From Cunninghamella blakesleeana (lineage: Eukaryota > Mucoromycota > Mucoromycetes > Mucorales > Cunninghamellaceae): DNA of 64,000 bases. The notes beneath the pieces are model-generated. The model did no database searches. It was not told the origin of the DNA and saw only the letters and a program-made list of their open reading frames with translations. The DNA lies in contig JAFCIZ010000011.1 of assembly GCA_017871115.1 (NCBI GenBank), positions 575,501 to 639,500 on the forward strand, given 5' to 3'. The translations under genes were made by a program, and so were the position numbers. This document shows, piece after piece, positions 40,563 to 53,787 of this stretch (position 1 is the stretch's first letter; the number at the start of each line of letters is the position of its first letter).

Positions 40563-41773
40563 GAGTTTATATTTCTTTTATTAAAATAATAATAATAATA
40601 AAAAAGATAGGTAGGCAAAAGAAAGTTCCTTTTTTTTCAGCAAATTATTTAAAGCAAAAAATTTAAGCCCAGTACGCCAAACCGGAATTTAAATTTACTT
40701 TACGCGATAATGTTTTCTTTCTTTCTTTCCTATTTACCATTTATATTAAAATACATTTTGAAGCAAAATCAGTTTGGTATCATTTAATCAACATAAAACT
40801 AAATTCAACATCATCTATTAATATATATAAAAAAATTACTTTGAATGATACTCTTTCTTCACTCTATATAAAGGTGATTTTATACGTGTTTTTCCAACAT
40901 TATCCGATTAAAAAGTTATGGGCTTACCTACTGAAAAAACGTTTTTATATGAATCTGGTCTGTAAAGACTGATATATAATCTAGGTACAAATACCTCAAA
41001 AATAAAATATTAAATCACGATGTATAATAGCTATGCAATAATACAAATACGGAAAGTCTATGGCAAGCGATCATCTATTTACGTCTTTTTATTATCAAAA
41101 ATTTATACAATATCCTCAAATGCTACTATATTCTCAAGGAACATGACAATATTTATTATATAATATAATTTTAGTTTAATATTATGAGATATACTATAGT
41201 GAATAGATATATAACTATCATATACGTTATTTGAACCCTGCTTTTCACCTCTCTTTATGATCTGTTTGCCTTTTCTTTTTATTATATTTTATTTTATTTA
41301 CTATTAATTTTCATCTAATTTTAATTCAATATATATATAAGTATCTTACAAAAAAAAATCTATACCTACTAATGCCCATATAGATTGTAAAATGGATGGC
41401 ACAAAAAAAAAACAAGATAGTTTTTTCTCTACTTTCTTTTTCTATTGTAGCTTGATTTCTCTGCTTTTGACTGGTTACTTTTCTCTCTACTTGCTCTTGA
41501 TTTTCCGTGTTTTATAAATATATTGTTTTTCAATTTTCTTGTTTTTAAAAAAAAAAAATTGGATAAAGCATGTACTGTGCATTCAATATGACCAGAGCTT
41601 TTCTTGCTTAGATTTGAGTGTTTCTAGTACACCAAAAAATAATCTTTCAAAAACACCAAGATATATATATAATATATTTAACCTCCCGAAGAAAAAAAAA
41701 TCCTTTTCCGCTTTAATTTTTTTTTTTTTTTTTTTTTTCAATTTTTTTTTAATTACAAGCATACTTATATATA
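40563..41773. promoter_or_regulatory. Divergent intergenic region, TBC gene / SMG8
   Basis: About 1.2 kb with both promoters. The last 70 bases before SMG8 include an 18-T run followed by TCAATTTTTTTTTAATTACAAG. A short, imperfect hairpin (ATCTATA..TATAGAT) lies at about 41360-41388. No ORF is supported. Confidence 0.5.
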
Positions 41774-44700
41774 ATGGATGAGATCAATCGTTTACTTCAA
41801 AAAACGAATCTTGATAAACAAACCGAGCTTACGATTGTTTCAATATTTGGGTGTACTCAGATAAATGGAAAGCCTGAAAATAAGCATTATTCAAATGCGG
41901 AAATTGCTAATAGTATTGTTGGAAAAAAAGTTTTTGTAGCAAATAGTGAAGTAATGAAATAATAATAATAAACAATAGTAGCAGCGATTGTTTTTATAGT
42001 ATAACATTAACAATGAATTGTTATATTTGACTTTATTTATATCTATTTCTCAAATAGCCAGAAATAGATGGTACTCTATTGGTAATTATATTTTTTATAA
42101 ATATATTTTATTCTAAGTTCTTGGATTATATTATTATACGAAAACTAATATCACCTCTCTCTATCTCCAATTCTGAAATAATAAGCTTGTAGATGATCTT
42201 CAGTTTTATGTAGATAAAGAAAAAAATATAGGATATCAATTTATCGATGGAACAATAGATATGAAATCGTTAGCTTCTACTTTAAATATGTTTACAAATA
42301 ATGGTTCAACAAGTGGTACGGAAACACGCTCGTCAAATAAAGTAAGTCGATAACAATAATAATGATAATGATAATGATGGAAAATTAGAAAAAATGAAAG
42401 AGAATCACACAAATGGAACAATATGTTTATTTATTTACATAGACTATGCAAAGTATTATGCTTCACCATCAAAGTTCTACAACACGCGGATTTCTAATTA
42501 TGCTTCTTACCTCACATTTGGTTATTGTAAGTATATTTTTTACCTATTCTTGAAAGTAAAATAAAAAAAAAGCAAAATAAAAAGAAATTAACTAAAAAAA
42601 TTAAATATATATATATTCACATATATGTATATTTACGTCTATACATTAAAGCCAATACTACCTTCGACTTTACTCTCTAATGAAATACTATCGGCCTTAA
42701 CTATTTTACATCAAGCCAAGCAAGGTATTTATACACATTTAGCACAATTTATTACACAATGTTGGAAACACTGGGATATATCGGTACCGCATTCTATTTT
42801 TGAAAAAAAGGATGCAGAAAATCGACGTGAGAGAGAAAGATTAAATGCTCAAGTAACAGGGTGGTGGGGACCAGCTAAAGGGGTACCGTTAATGGTCTTT
42901 GTAGTGAATAATATTTATATACCAAATGTAGAAAATACCAACAGGACCACCTTACCAGTCTTTTTAAAAAAATTACAAGAATCTTTACAAATGAAATTAA
43001 AAACTATTTTTCGCTCCATTCGCCTTATTCAATTGCCGGCTGATAATAATAATCACCACTCTTCCTCTTCGTCATCTTCTAGCCATCATCATCAACAACA
43101 ACAGCAACAACAGCTTGAATTTAAATCTTTATTTTGTCTTCCAATGAATCAGCAACAACATCAACAACAGCAACAACCATCTTTTATACATGTTATACCT
43201 TCCATGCCAGCCACTATTGAATCTGTCATGTTGTCTAAAACAACAACAAAGACTTTAAAAAAAGAAACAAAAAATGAAAATGAAAATAAAATTGGAGTAG
43301 AAATGAAAAAAGATACCAATCAATCAATTATTTTAAATGATATCAATCAATGGATTAATAATAATAATAATAATGATAATTTACCTTTATTCCACAATCA
43401 GGAATCATCACCACCATCAACCTCATCTTCATCTAATACAAAAGAAATAACTAATAAATATCAAGTTGGATTAATATTACAAGATCATCGATATAAATTA
43501 TTAAATCAATTTGTGAATCATTGGATTAAAACAGCACAATCAAGAAATCCTATGCATATTCAAGTCTTGGCTTCTTCTTCTATGCATAAAAGAAATCCAG
43601 ATATAAAACAAACGCATGTTCCTTTACCAACTAGTTTACAATTTTTTTCAGCATTAGTTCCGTTGATTTCTCTTGTTTATGGTATAAGATTCAGTGAAGG
43701 CAATATAGATGATTTTATTCGAAGGGCTATTATGGAAGATAATAAGAGCACGAAAGGAATGGTACAACAAATTGAAGTTATTTTAAAGAAAAAAATCAAA
43801 AACGCTTTGGAAATTGAGAAAGTTTTTTCTAGAAGGTAAATAAAGAAAGGAAAATAAAAGAAGGAAGAATAAAACTATACACCTGAAAAATGGGAGTAGC
43901 TTATAAACTATTTTTCTTTTTTTCTTTTTCTTTTTTTTATGTTATAAGCCATTCAATAGATGTTTTGGAAAAATGTCTTGATATTTATCAACAAGATTTA
44001 CCACCATATTATACTCAGCAATATCATATTAGTAGAGTAGGTTATAAATAAAAAAGAGAGGAAAAGAAGTAGCGAAGGATATATATAAATGCTCGTTATT
44101 GTTATGATTTATATTAATATATATATATTAGCGTGAAAATATATTACGTTTATATAAAACTTTATCGCGCGGTCCTTTAGCTGCCGATTTTGGATTGAAA
44201 TTAGAAAGAGAATGTGATTTTATATGGAAACAAGGAAGACAAAGTTGTGAAGCAATAAGTTTAACCAGAAAAGTGTGTAGATTAAAGGTAAGGGAATAAT
44301 TGCAACAGTAACAATACTAGAAATAAAAATAATAACAATATGTTTATAGAAAGGAGTATAGTAATACTTTTTTTTTACTCAAAAATAATATATATATATA
44401 TGTATTATATATATATAATAGTTAGGACATGATATACATGAAAAAACAACAGAATATAAATCAAATGAAATGGATTATGATGAAATTACACGCAATGATC
44501 AACTATTAAACGACCCAAATAAACACAACTCTGGTTACAATTTTACACATGCTTGTACTTGTGGAAAAACACAAATGGCAAGGGATGATCCATTTGATTT
44601 AAAGGTAAAAATAAATAAATAAATAAATAAAATAATAATATAATATTAATAATAAAAATAGGAAAGAGAAATAATATATTATCATTAATATGTATTATAT

Positions 44701-46176
44701 TACAATTATAAATATAGGATGCTAATTATGGATTTTATAGAAATTTTACTTGTTGTATGGCATTTGACGAAAGAAAAGCTATTGATTTAAAAAAATCACA
44801 ATTTAAAAAAGATTTCCAACATGAACTTGTTTATCAAAAAGAGACGATTCCTGAAAATGATACGGCCTTAATTTACCTTGGACCTGCCTCCATTTATAGA
44901 AACACCGTTGGTTTAGAACGTTATGAAGGGTTTACCACCAATACAAATTATTTATTACCATGGAATTTAACTACTGTAGCAGAACTTCAAGCGAGACTAT
45001 CCAATACAAAATTAGAAGAGGAACATCATCAACAGAACAAGTATTTAAAACAAGAGCAAATCTTAAATACTGAGTGGCCTGAGCTTGGAAAAAATAATAC
45101 AAACTCTAAAGGTAATATATTTACATCATTATTGTTATAATAGCCATAATTATAAAACTCATTTCATACACAAATATTCTTCTTATATATACATATAGTT
45201 ATATTAGGGAAACCAAACACAAAATCAGCAACATCATCTACTGTAGCTAATAATAACAATACACCCATAGATGCTTTTCCTTCACTTGAATCGACAAAAA
45301 AGGCACCTATATTACCTATCCCTAATCCACATTCTTCTTTACACGATCAATCACAACAACAACAACAATCATCATCATCTCATTTAGACCAAAGGCCTAA
45401 AATAAAAGAGGAACGTAGAAGAGAAAGAAGGAGACATGAAAGAAGATTAGAAGGACAAATTCGAGGATTTCTTGGTGCAGAATACGAATGTCCTCGTGGT
45501 CACCGATTTCTTACTTGTGGTGATGGTAGAGTTTGTAAATTAGGCCATAAAGGCCATCCTAAGGTAATAAAAAATTTAAAAGTAAAATAAATAATGATTC
45601 ATATTAAATTAAAATCATTTTTAATAATTGCTCTAATATACTTATTTTTGTTTTATTTTTACTACTTAGCAACATGCCAATTATTTCATTCATCAAGATA
45701 TACCACTCTACGCATTATGTCCATGTAATTTTGCTGATTATATTCATAAAGTAGGTTCAAAGCTAAATACAGATATAATCGCCCAACTATTAAGAATCTA
45801 TATTGTTACACCAGATGCTGATGTTGGTATTTCAATGCAACCAAATGTCAAGGTAAAAAAAAAGAATACACTTGTTGATATATTGCTTTATTTTTATTTT
45901 TACAATTTTAAAAACAATACGATATTGAAGAAGAAGGAAGTATTAAATTATTTTGTATTATATTAGATTCAGCTACCAGAAACTGATGAAGTAATAGATT
46001 ATAATTTTGGAATAGAAAATGCATTTATGATTCCAAGAAATAGTATGTATGTGTTACGGTTGCCTTTTATCTACCGCCATCCTATTACGCAACAAGCCAT
46101 AGATTTAGATATTGAAAAGAAATTAAGACATGCTATTTTTGAAAAAGATTGTTTTCAATTTCATTTTCCAAAGTAA
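41774..46176 (+). CDS. SMG8: SMG8, nonsense-mediated mRNA decay factor
   Basis: Twelve exons: 41774-41950, 42058-42081, 42186-42341, 42443-42526, 42652-43835, 43949-44036, 44132-44287, 44422-44604, 44718-45111, 45208-45563, 45670-45852 and 45967-46176. They join in frame to 1064 aa. The N-terminus has the G-like beta strand VSIFGCTQING typical of SMG8 and SMG9. The middle is broken by Ser/His/Gln/Asn runs. Diagnostic C-terminal blocks: RGPLAADFGLKLERECD and QGRQSCEAIS, HACTCGKTQMARDDPFDLKD, ANYGFYRNFTCC, and near residue 905-930 YECPRGHRFLTCGDGR. SMG8 with SMG9 regulates the SMG1 kinase that phosphorylates Upf1. Yeasts lack this branch, so its presence implies a metazoan-like SMG1 pathway here. 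Exon 2 is a 24-base microexon. Confidence 0.9.
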
Positions 46177-46292
46177 AAGATAATTATTATAAAAATAAAA
46201 ATGTACATTTATTATTATATTTACTTATCATTGCTATTATTATTATTAAAATACATGGTATTTTTTTATTGTTTTATTTATTTATTTAATTT

Positions 46293-47821
46293 CTAATTTA
46301 TGTTTAATACATAACGATCATCAGTAAAATAACAGGATTCTATAATTTTATCTTTTGAAGAGAAATCTAATTTTAATCCATCAAAAGCAGGTGCGATTTT
46401 GATATCCTTTTCATTTAGTAAATGTTGTTCTAATTCATAATGATCCATACGATGTGAAAAACCAACCAAAAATGTTTTTAAAGGATTAATTTCACGAGTT
46501 GCTATTAGTGCATCATCTAATCCAAAATGAGATGGATGGGTTGTACCATCTAGATTTTTTTTTTTTTTTAAAAAAAAAAAAAGGTGTGTGAGTAACATGA
46601 GTATATTATTATATACATCAATTTATTAATTTTATTTTTTAATTACTTACATTTTAAACAATCCAATACTAAAATATTTGTTTTTTCTTTTTTAATTCTA
46701 TCCATTGTTTCCTTGGGAATATGATTTGTATCCGATATATAAGTGACACCATGGAATTGAAATCCATAAAAGATGTATGGTTCTTTTGTTGTAAAGTAAA
46801 TACCATGATGTACTATGTATATAATGAAATCATGAATATATATTGATCATTTTATTCATTCTTTTATTTTAATATATATATGTATGTATGTATAACTGCA
46901 TATATATGTATATATTACCTGGTAATGGTTCTAGTGTTAATCCATGTATAGTAAATTTAGCAAGAGGATCTAATAAATGAAACTTGAATGTAGCTACATC
47001 TCCACCACCTATATATATATATATATATATATGCATATAATTTTTAATATATCATTGATTTTTTTTTTATATTATTATGATTATTATTATTGATTACCAG
47101 TTGCTAAACTAGAATTGACAAGAAAAGGGTATGTATTCCCTACTGTTTCCATTGTTTCTTTGGTTAAATAAATATCCACCTTGTCTTGTATAGAATTTCC
47201 TAAAGTTAAACTTCTTAAATCATCCAATCCTGATATACTATCCAAATGGCCATGAGTTAATATAACTGCATCGATCTGTCGAATTCCATACATTGGAAAC
47301 AAATTAATAGAGCTTTCTGAATAAACAAATAAAAAGTATAAAAAGAGTATGTCAACCAATGTACACAAGGCATTCTTTCCTTTTTTATTTTTCGTAATAT
47401 ATACATTCTTTTTTTTTTTTCCTCACTTTATCTTTTCCTATTAAATATATATCTATATACATTATATTTATCATACCATAAAAAGTTTTTCCACAGTCAA
47501 TAATTATTGTACTATATTGTTTTACATAGATATAGAATATAAAGTTGAAATATAGATATCAATAAAATATATGTCTTTTATACTATATTTATTTATCTAA
47601 TTGTTCTATTATTATTACCGTAAACGGTGACCAGGAGGATCATTATGATCACGAAAACGTATAGCAATTGAGACGTTATTCCGTCTATTTTTTCTACCAT
47701 CTGGTGTCATTGAAGATAAACAAGATTTACAAGATTGCTCAGGGTTCGTCAAGCAAGTTACATTAGGTGTACATGAAGAACAACCTGTTCCTAAAAAGAT
47801 GACTTGTTCTAAAGTTGCCAT
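46293..47821 (-). CDS. Metallo-beta-lactamase-fold hydrolase (PhnP-like fungal family)
   Basis: Six exons: 47821-47619, 47511-47477, 47316-47098, 47008-46919, 46812-46651 and 46549-46293, giving 321 aa. N-terminal VIFLGTGCSSCTPNVTCL and RRNNVSIAIRF, then TIIIDCGKTFYES and VILTHGHLDSISGLDDLRSL, which is the HxHxD metal site with the GLDDLR extension of this subfamily. Then GVTYISDTNHIP (metal Asp), and HPSHFGLDDAL and FLVGFSHRMDHYE with the remaining His ligands. It looks complete and active. It resembles the uncharacterised fission-yeast hydrolase family represented by SPAC777.06c and bacterial PhnP-type cyclic phosphodiesterases; the substrate is unknown. It is convergent with SMG8, 116 bases apart. 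The last intron contains a T/A homopolymer pair. Confidence 0.8.
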
Positions 47822-49835
47822 ATTTCTATGTATTAATATATGTATGTATGTACCTATGTACGTATGTATTTATTTATGTATGTATGTATGTATGTGTGTA
47901 TGTATATATATATTTATACATATGTATGTATATATATATTTATATGTATTTATATATATATATATATTTATCTATATATATATAAATAAATAAATACCAA
48001 GCAAAAAGGAGAAAAGAGTCTTAAAAATTGGTGGTTTTCGTCTAGTAACAAAAAAAAAACCGGAATTTGAAAAACAAAAAAATAGTGCTTCACTCGTTTT
48101 TATATACGTAATAAAAAAAAAGTGGGTATGTATCAAATCTATAGAGTCATTATTATTAATATTATTATCAAAGTTATTATTTCATTATAAAAGAAATGAT
48201 TATATAAATATAAACTTTTTTTTTCTAGTTTTATAATTATACATAATAATAATAATGGTTCCATAACGAAAGGTTCCTGCATAATAATTATGGCTGATCA
48301 TTTTAAAAATATTCCATTAAACCTTTTTTTTTCCTTAAATACACCTTTTTTCTATATATAAATCCCACGAAAGATATACGTATATTTCAAAAAAAAAAAA
48401 AAGCAAATACACACATACTTACATTTACATATAAACTAAACTATTGCCTAATACAAAATACCCAAGTTGAAGCCTCTATGTATTTGATTTACAAGTAGTA
48501 TATTATTTAAACTTTAGGGCGATTTTAAATAATACTATAAAAATACTTTTTTTATTACCATATTTATATAAAAAAAAAAGAAAAATCTTTGGTTCCATTA
48601 GTATATTAAAAAGTGTACGACTACAAGATAAATTGGGCTTGTTACTATCATTTAAACTACGTACGTATTACATTGGCTTTATATTATTATTATTATTATT
48701 CAAGATGCTGTAAAAACATCATTATTCTTATGCTTTCTACTATGATAATACGAAATGATAATAAGGTTCTCTATATAAGAAATTAATGACGAAGAATAGG
48801 AAATATATATTAGATTGATTATGTTTGTTTTACGTAACAGATGATCTTTTTATTTTATCTTCCTATAAATAAACTTTTATATATATATACCTGGTTTTAT
48901 TGACATTCTTATATTTGTATCATGTGTGTAACGACTACCCCACTCTCTCTCTCTCTTTTCGACTGTTTACTCTCACCCGCTGAAATCATGTTTTATATAA
49001 TTTGACTTTTTCAATTATTTATTTATTTGTTACTAAAACATATAAAATCAATTTTATAATAAATAAATAAAAAGTGAGAGAGTAAAAGGAAGAAGGGGAG
49101 GCTTAATCTTTTTGCATTCTATTTATCTTTTTTAAAAAAAATTTATCCGAGGATAGAAAAATAGTAACAAATAGTATTTCCTTATTTTATAAAATAATGA
49201 TGATCAAAAAGAAAAAAAAAAAGTATAATATCAAAGTAAGTTTTATATAATTTACTAGTAATTTCATAGTGAAAAAGTCTAATGAGTCAGCGAGTCATTT
49301 TTTTTTTTTAAAAAAAAAAAATCCCTTTATTTCTCCTTTTAATCCTTTTTTTATTATTATTTATCACCTTTATTTCCAAATGAATGGAGACGCACATGAC
49401 CTTCTATATTAAGACTACATTGTTACACTTGTAAAAAATATAGTTTGCCGTTTTAAGTATATTAAAAAAAAAAATTGGAATGAAAAGAATAGGTGACAGT
49501 TCCTTTATTATGAAAATCGAATAATAAGAATTTATTAAAATTCAAGGTTAATCGGTATTGATTCATTTAACAGCGACTTCTTATTCTTTTTTACTATTAT
49601 TATTATGATTATTATATTAATGAAAATTAAAAAACCCAATATACGTATTTAAAAACAAAGAAGCATTTTCAATTTAAAGTTTTGGTGAAATTCAAAGGAG
49701 TGTGTTTGTGTGAGTGTGTGTGTGTAAAAAAAAGATATAAAAATAAAATAAAAAATTTCCTTTTTATTTTCTCTCTTTTTTCTTTCAACTTTTTCTTTTT
49801 TCTTTTTATTATTATTACTATTCTCTATTTTAAAA
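47822..49835. promoter_or_regulatory. 2-kb divergent intergenic region
   Basis: Between the hydrolase start and the short F-box-like gene. It begins with a TATG/TATA repeat cluster (about 47840-47990). T(n)A(n) tracts lie at 49128-49141 and 49298-49321, directly after a TGAGTCA bZIP-type site at 49283-49289 that is followed by a half site (GAGTCAT). No ORF or RNA gene supported. Confidence 0.5.
49283..49297. promoter_or_regulatory. Candidate bZIP (AP-1/Gcn4-type) binding site
   Basis: TGAGTCAGCGAGTCA contains a perfect TGASTCA palindrome followed four bases later by a GAGTCA half site. It abuts a T12A12 tract and lies about 550 bases upstream of the F-box-like gene. Function is inferred from motif identity only. 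Confidence 0.4.
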
Positions 49836-50726
49836 ATGACGGATATACATCAATTGCCATATGATGTTATTGTTCAAATATTAAAATTATCGAGTATTGA
49901 TTTAAATACCATATTACAATTTATTGAAGCCTTTCCACAGTATAGACCTTTGGGTATTTACGTACTAAAACAGGACCGATTACCAAATATGTATCTACAA
50001 GCTATTACAGATCAAGAAGGGAAAAGACAATATATGACCCAATTTCAATTTCATCAATTATCAACCAATGATCAGGTTGTATTTATTGCAAAGCAAAATG
50101 ATATAAAAAAGAGATATATTTCAAACATCACAAAGGCTGCTCGCCCTCAATTAAAAAATATTACTATTCATTATCACCATCAACAGCAACGCCAATCTTT
50201 TATCACTTCAAAAAGAAATCTCCACCACGCTTCAAAATACTCTCTTCAATCCTCGACCTCTTCTTCTTCTTCATCATCCTTATGCTCTTTATCCTCTTCG
50301 ACTTCTTCTTCGACTTCTTCCTCGACTTCTTCATGTTCCTCTTCCTCTTTTACTTCTCTAATTCAATCTCATTCACTTTCTTTAAAACATGGCCTTCATA
50401 CTATTTACCCTCATCACTATAAAAAATCAAATATGAAATGGCAATACAGTTATCATGTTAGTAATACCAATGAAACCATTGAACCTTGGGTATTATATTC
50501 ACCTGATCAATTCTTGACTTCGCCCGAATCGTCTTTTAATAACAAGAATAAAAACAAGGAAAAGAGAAAAGAAAAGAAAAAAGATGATATGAATATATCT
50601 CCTTTATGTATTACTGTTCCTCTTAGCCTTTTAATCTCGCATTCCCAGCAAGATAAATCTTCTACTTCCTCTATTTGGTATTCAAAATGTTTCAAGGTGA
50701 TGAAAAAATGTATTCCTTATGTTTAA
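49836..50726 (+). CDS. Short F-box-like protein of unknown function
   Basis: Single-exon frame of 296 aa. The N-terminus IHQLPYDVIVQILKLSSIDLN looks like an F-box start (LP-x-DVI-x-x-IL), followed by helices ILQFIEAFPQYRPL and LSTNDQVVFIAKQNDIKKRY. The rest is a Ser run of about 30 residues, a His-rich patch and a Lys-rich segment with no recognised domain. No LRRs are visible, so substrate binding is unclear. Codon use and low-complexity tracts resemble the neighbours. The assignment is tentative; a gene is supported by the long open frame in very AT-rich DNA. Confidence 0.5.
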   Translation: MTDIHQLPYDVIVQILKLSSIDLNTILQFIEAFPQYRPLGIYVLKQDRLPNMYLQAITDQEGKRQYMTQFQFHQLSTNDQVVFIAKQNDIKKRYISNITKAARPQLKNITIHYHHQQQRQSFITSKRNLHHASKYSLQSSTSSSSSSSLCSLSSSTSSSTSSSTSSCSSSSFTSLIQSHSLSLKHGLHTIYPHHYKKSNMKWQYSYHVSNTNETIEPWVLYSPDQFLTSPESSFNNKNKNKEKRKEKKKDDMNISPLCITVPLSLLISHSQQDKSSTSSIWYSKCFKVMKKCIPYV

Positions 50727-51581
50727 ATCTCTTTTCTCTTTCTCTCTCTCTCTCTCTTTTTTTTTTTTTTATTTTCCTTACCTATTGTAATGCTTTTGTA
50801 AATATATTTTATATACCTTTTTATTTTCCCTTTTACTTTTCGTTGTTATTTTTTCTTTTATTCCTTGTTCAATAATAAATAATTCATTAATATATTTATT
50901 TTACTTTTATCAAACGAGTCAAAAAAAATATTAAATAAAAACAGTAAATGATCATTTTTGTTAGGAGAGTAAAAAAGTTCAATATAATTTATTTAATGAA
51001 TAACTATCCTTTTTTTTTTTTTTGGCTCCCCCTTCTCCTCCTCCTCCTGAATGAGTGAATAAAAGTGTGTCTGCCACTTTATGGTAATTTAAAAAAGAAC
51101 CTAGATTTTAATATCCTATTTTTTAAACTGAAAACATTAAAAAAAAAAAAAATGTCAATCGATATTTAATTTGGTTTACAATTCTTTTAGCTTAGTCTAT
51201 TTTCAAGGAAACAATCAAATAACAATAAAAAATAAAAAATGGCTTCTTTCCATTTTTGGATACCAGGTTATAATTTACTTTTTTAAAAAATAAATTTCAT
51301 TTTTTTTTTCTACTCCACATATATCTAATTTTTTTTCTTCTTTTTTTTATTTTTTCCTTCACTTGATAATATAATATAATATATATAATCATATTATATA
51401 TTTTTATATATGTATATGTATATATATATTTATTCTCCATTCTTTTAACCTTCTCCATTCCTTTCCTTTTCTTTACTTTTTAAGTTTTATTAATCTATCG
51501 ATCAAGTAACTTATTTATATTTATATATATATATTTATAAAATATATTATATACATATACATAATTAAAAATAAATAAATA
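50727..51581. promoter_or_regulatory. Spacer upstream of the alpha/beta hydrolase
   Basis: About 850 bases with a CT dinucleotide run near 50740-50760, T-rich leaders and TA repeats. No supported gene. Confidence 0.5.
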
Positions 51582-53039
51582 ATGTCTACTTACGGATGGT
51601 CAGATTCCACTACAACCTCTGATTCTTTTTCTTCTTCTTTTTCACCTTCACCCCAGAGTTCCAAATCAACACCTATTCATTCTTCTCCTATAACTTATTC
51701 ATCATCTCAAAAATCACCACCTCCACCTTTACCAACAGTTGGGGAACGACGACAATCAAAAAATAATAAAAAACCAATGTTAGTAGTATATCCTAAAAAA
51801 AACCATCATCAGTTTCACCATGAAGGACTTCATAATAATACCATTGATGGTTTACTTTTAGCATCACCACCTCCTACTGCTACAAAATTACCTACAAGTG
51901 AAATGTTAAAAATGCCAAGATTACATCAAACGTTTTATTTCAAAGCCCCTTCGTCAAGCCAGCTACCCTCTCATAAAGTTGGATTTGCTGAATATGGTGA
52001 TACAAAAAATGGATATCCTACTTTTGTATTAGGAGGACATGGATGTACTCGTTTAGTGGGAATTATGTTTGAAGAAATAGCGCAACAACATGGATTAAGA
52101 ATGATTTGGCCAGAACGACCTGGGTATGGATTATCAGAAGAAGTCAACCCTTCTAAATTAAACGTATTAGATTGGGTTCAAGTCATTATTCAGTTGGCAA
52201 ACCATTTAAATATTACGACATTTAGTATTATTGCTCAATCAGTAGGAACCGTATTTGCTATGGCTATTGCTCATTTATACCCATCTAGAATTCAAGGGCC
52301 TTTGTATTTAATTTCTCCCTGGGTATCAACACAACAAGCTGGAACATTTAAATGGACTCGTCGTTTACCCGCTCGTTTAGTTACTCGAACGTTATCTTTT
52401 ACAATGGATATCATGTGGCTATTTAATAATAATAACAATAATAACAATAATCTATCTTTTAATAAATCATCATCATCATCGTCGTCGTCGTCGTCTACAC
52501 CAACAATGAATGGTATGACAACCCCTCCTCAATCACCTATTCAACATCGTAATTTATCAAAAGAAGAAAAAGAAAAAGAGGATGAAGACGAAGATGAAGA
52601 AAATGAATTTTTAGCATCATTGGAAAAGGAAAAGGAAGAAAATATACAAACAGATATCCCACCTCACCGTCCTTTACGGCACATGGTTCGTCCAAGACAT
52701 GTTACTTTATATGTAGCCATGAATAAACTAAGAATGCAGGAACCTTATCATCAAGGTCAATTAGGAGATGTTTTAGTTGCTTTAGAAAAATATCATTCTT
52801 TTGGATTTCATTATAATCAAGTGTTTGTGGCTGTATCTGCTGTATGGGGTGAAAAGGATCAATTGATTCCTCAACGGGCTATTGATCTTTTAGCAAATCA
52901 AGTTCATGACATTCGACTGAAAATTTTGGATGGAGAAGCTCATGATTTAATTTGGAAGGAAGGTGTTATGGCTTGGGCTATTCGTGGGATTGGGGAACGT
53001 TGGCGAAGTCGACAACAGCAACAACAGCAACCTCGTTGA
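51582..53039 (+). CDS. Alpha/beta hydrolase-fold protein
   Basis: Single-exon frame of 485 aa. A Ser/Pro/His-rich N-terminus of about 120 residues precedes the fold. From about 130: KVGFAEYGDTKNGYPTFVLG, then GGHGCTR (oxyanion region), LRMIWPERPGYGLS, and the nucleophile elbow IIAQSVGTVFAMAIAHLYP with Ser in Q-S-V-G. A 100-residue low-complexity insertion (Asn, Ser and Glu runs) sits in the cap region. The acid (WGEKDQLIP) and the His (DGEAHDLIWKEG) complete the triad. It should be an active serine hydrolase, probably an esterase or lipase-like enzyme; the substrate is unknown. No signal peptide or membrane helix is evident. Confidence 0.78.
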   Translation: MSTYGWSDSTTTSDSFSSSFSPSPQSSKSTPIHSSPITYSSSQKSPPPPLPTVGERRQSKNNKKPMLVVYPKKNHHQFHHEGLHNNTIDGLLLASPPPTATKLPTSEMLKMPRLHQTFYFKAPSSSQLPSHKVGFAEYGDTKNGYPTFVLGGHGCTRLVGIMFEEIAQQHGLRMIWPERPGYGLSEEVNPSKLNVLDWVQVIIQLANHLNITTFSIIAQSVGTVFAMAIAHLYPSRIQGPLYLISPWVSTQQAGTFKWTRRLPARLVTRTLSFTMDIMWLFNNNNNNNNNLSFNKSSSSSSSSSSTPTMNGMTTPPQSPIQHRNLSKEEKEKEDEDEDEENEFLASLEKEKEENIQTDIPPHRPLRHMVRPRHVTLYVAMNKLRMQEPYHQGQLGDVLVALEKYHSFGFHYNQVFVAVSAVWGEKDQLIPQRAIDLLANQVHDIRLKILDGEAHDLIWKEGVMAWAIRGIGERWRSRQQQQQQPR

Positions 53040-53515
53040 TGTTGTTTTATTATTATTATTATTACTATTATTATTATTATTATTATTATTTATTTATTTT
53101 ATTTTAATTATCACTTATTATTATTATTACTATATATTATTATTATTATTTAATTCATTATTTATATATTGTTACTATTTATTATAACTTATCATTTATT
53201 TGTTTTATACCCTTTCTATCTCTTTTTCTATCTTCCATTTAATTAAAATCTTTAATCTTTATGTTTTTCCAGTATATGTGTATTTCTTTATTTCAGTAAT
53301 AAAAATAATATTAATAATAATTAAAAAAAACCTTTTTGAAATATTTATTTAATTAGAGTAAAGAGGTAAAAGGAATTTCGCTTGTGTGTGTGCTTGTTCT
53401 ACGCCTAATCTTTACCAAAAAAAACCTTTCTATAAATGATTTTTAAAAAAATTAAAGCCCGTATTTTTTATTTTTATTTTTATTTTTTTTCTTTCACTTT
53501 CCTTGTTTTATATAA
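53040..53515. other. Spacer with TTA microsatellites
   Basis: Begins with (TTA)n runs at about 53043-53090 just after the hydrolase stop, with further TTA repeats to 53150. The remainder is AT-rich promoter for the next gene. Confidence 0.65.
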
Positions 53516-53751
53516 ATGGGATCTCACCTTTATATATCTTCAGACGAGGGAGAACAAGATCATTCACCCTTCACCCGTTTACCTACTTATCCAACCGATG
53601 ATGATGATGAAGTGGAAGCTTTAGATCTACCTAATATAAATAATCGATTTCAACAACGTTTATTACGGGCACAACAATTGGCAAATGAAAAAGAAATAGA
53701 AAAAGAATTAGTAAGTACATGACTGTATATATATGAATTTATTTACGCTTC

Positions 53752-53787
<36 letters not shown>

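Noticed and set aside
47232..47270. HGHLDS in the lactamase-fold protein, lacking the last His of HxHxDH
   Set aside because: The HxHxD-x-x-x-GLDDLR form appears normal for this subfamily, so it is not a damaged active site.
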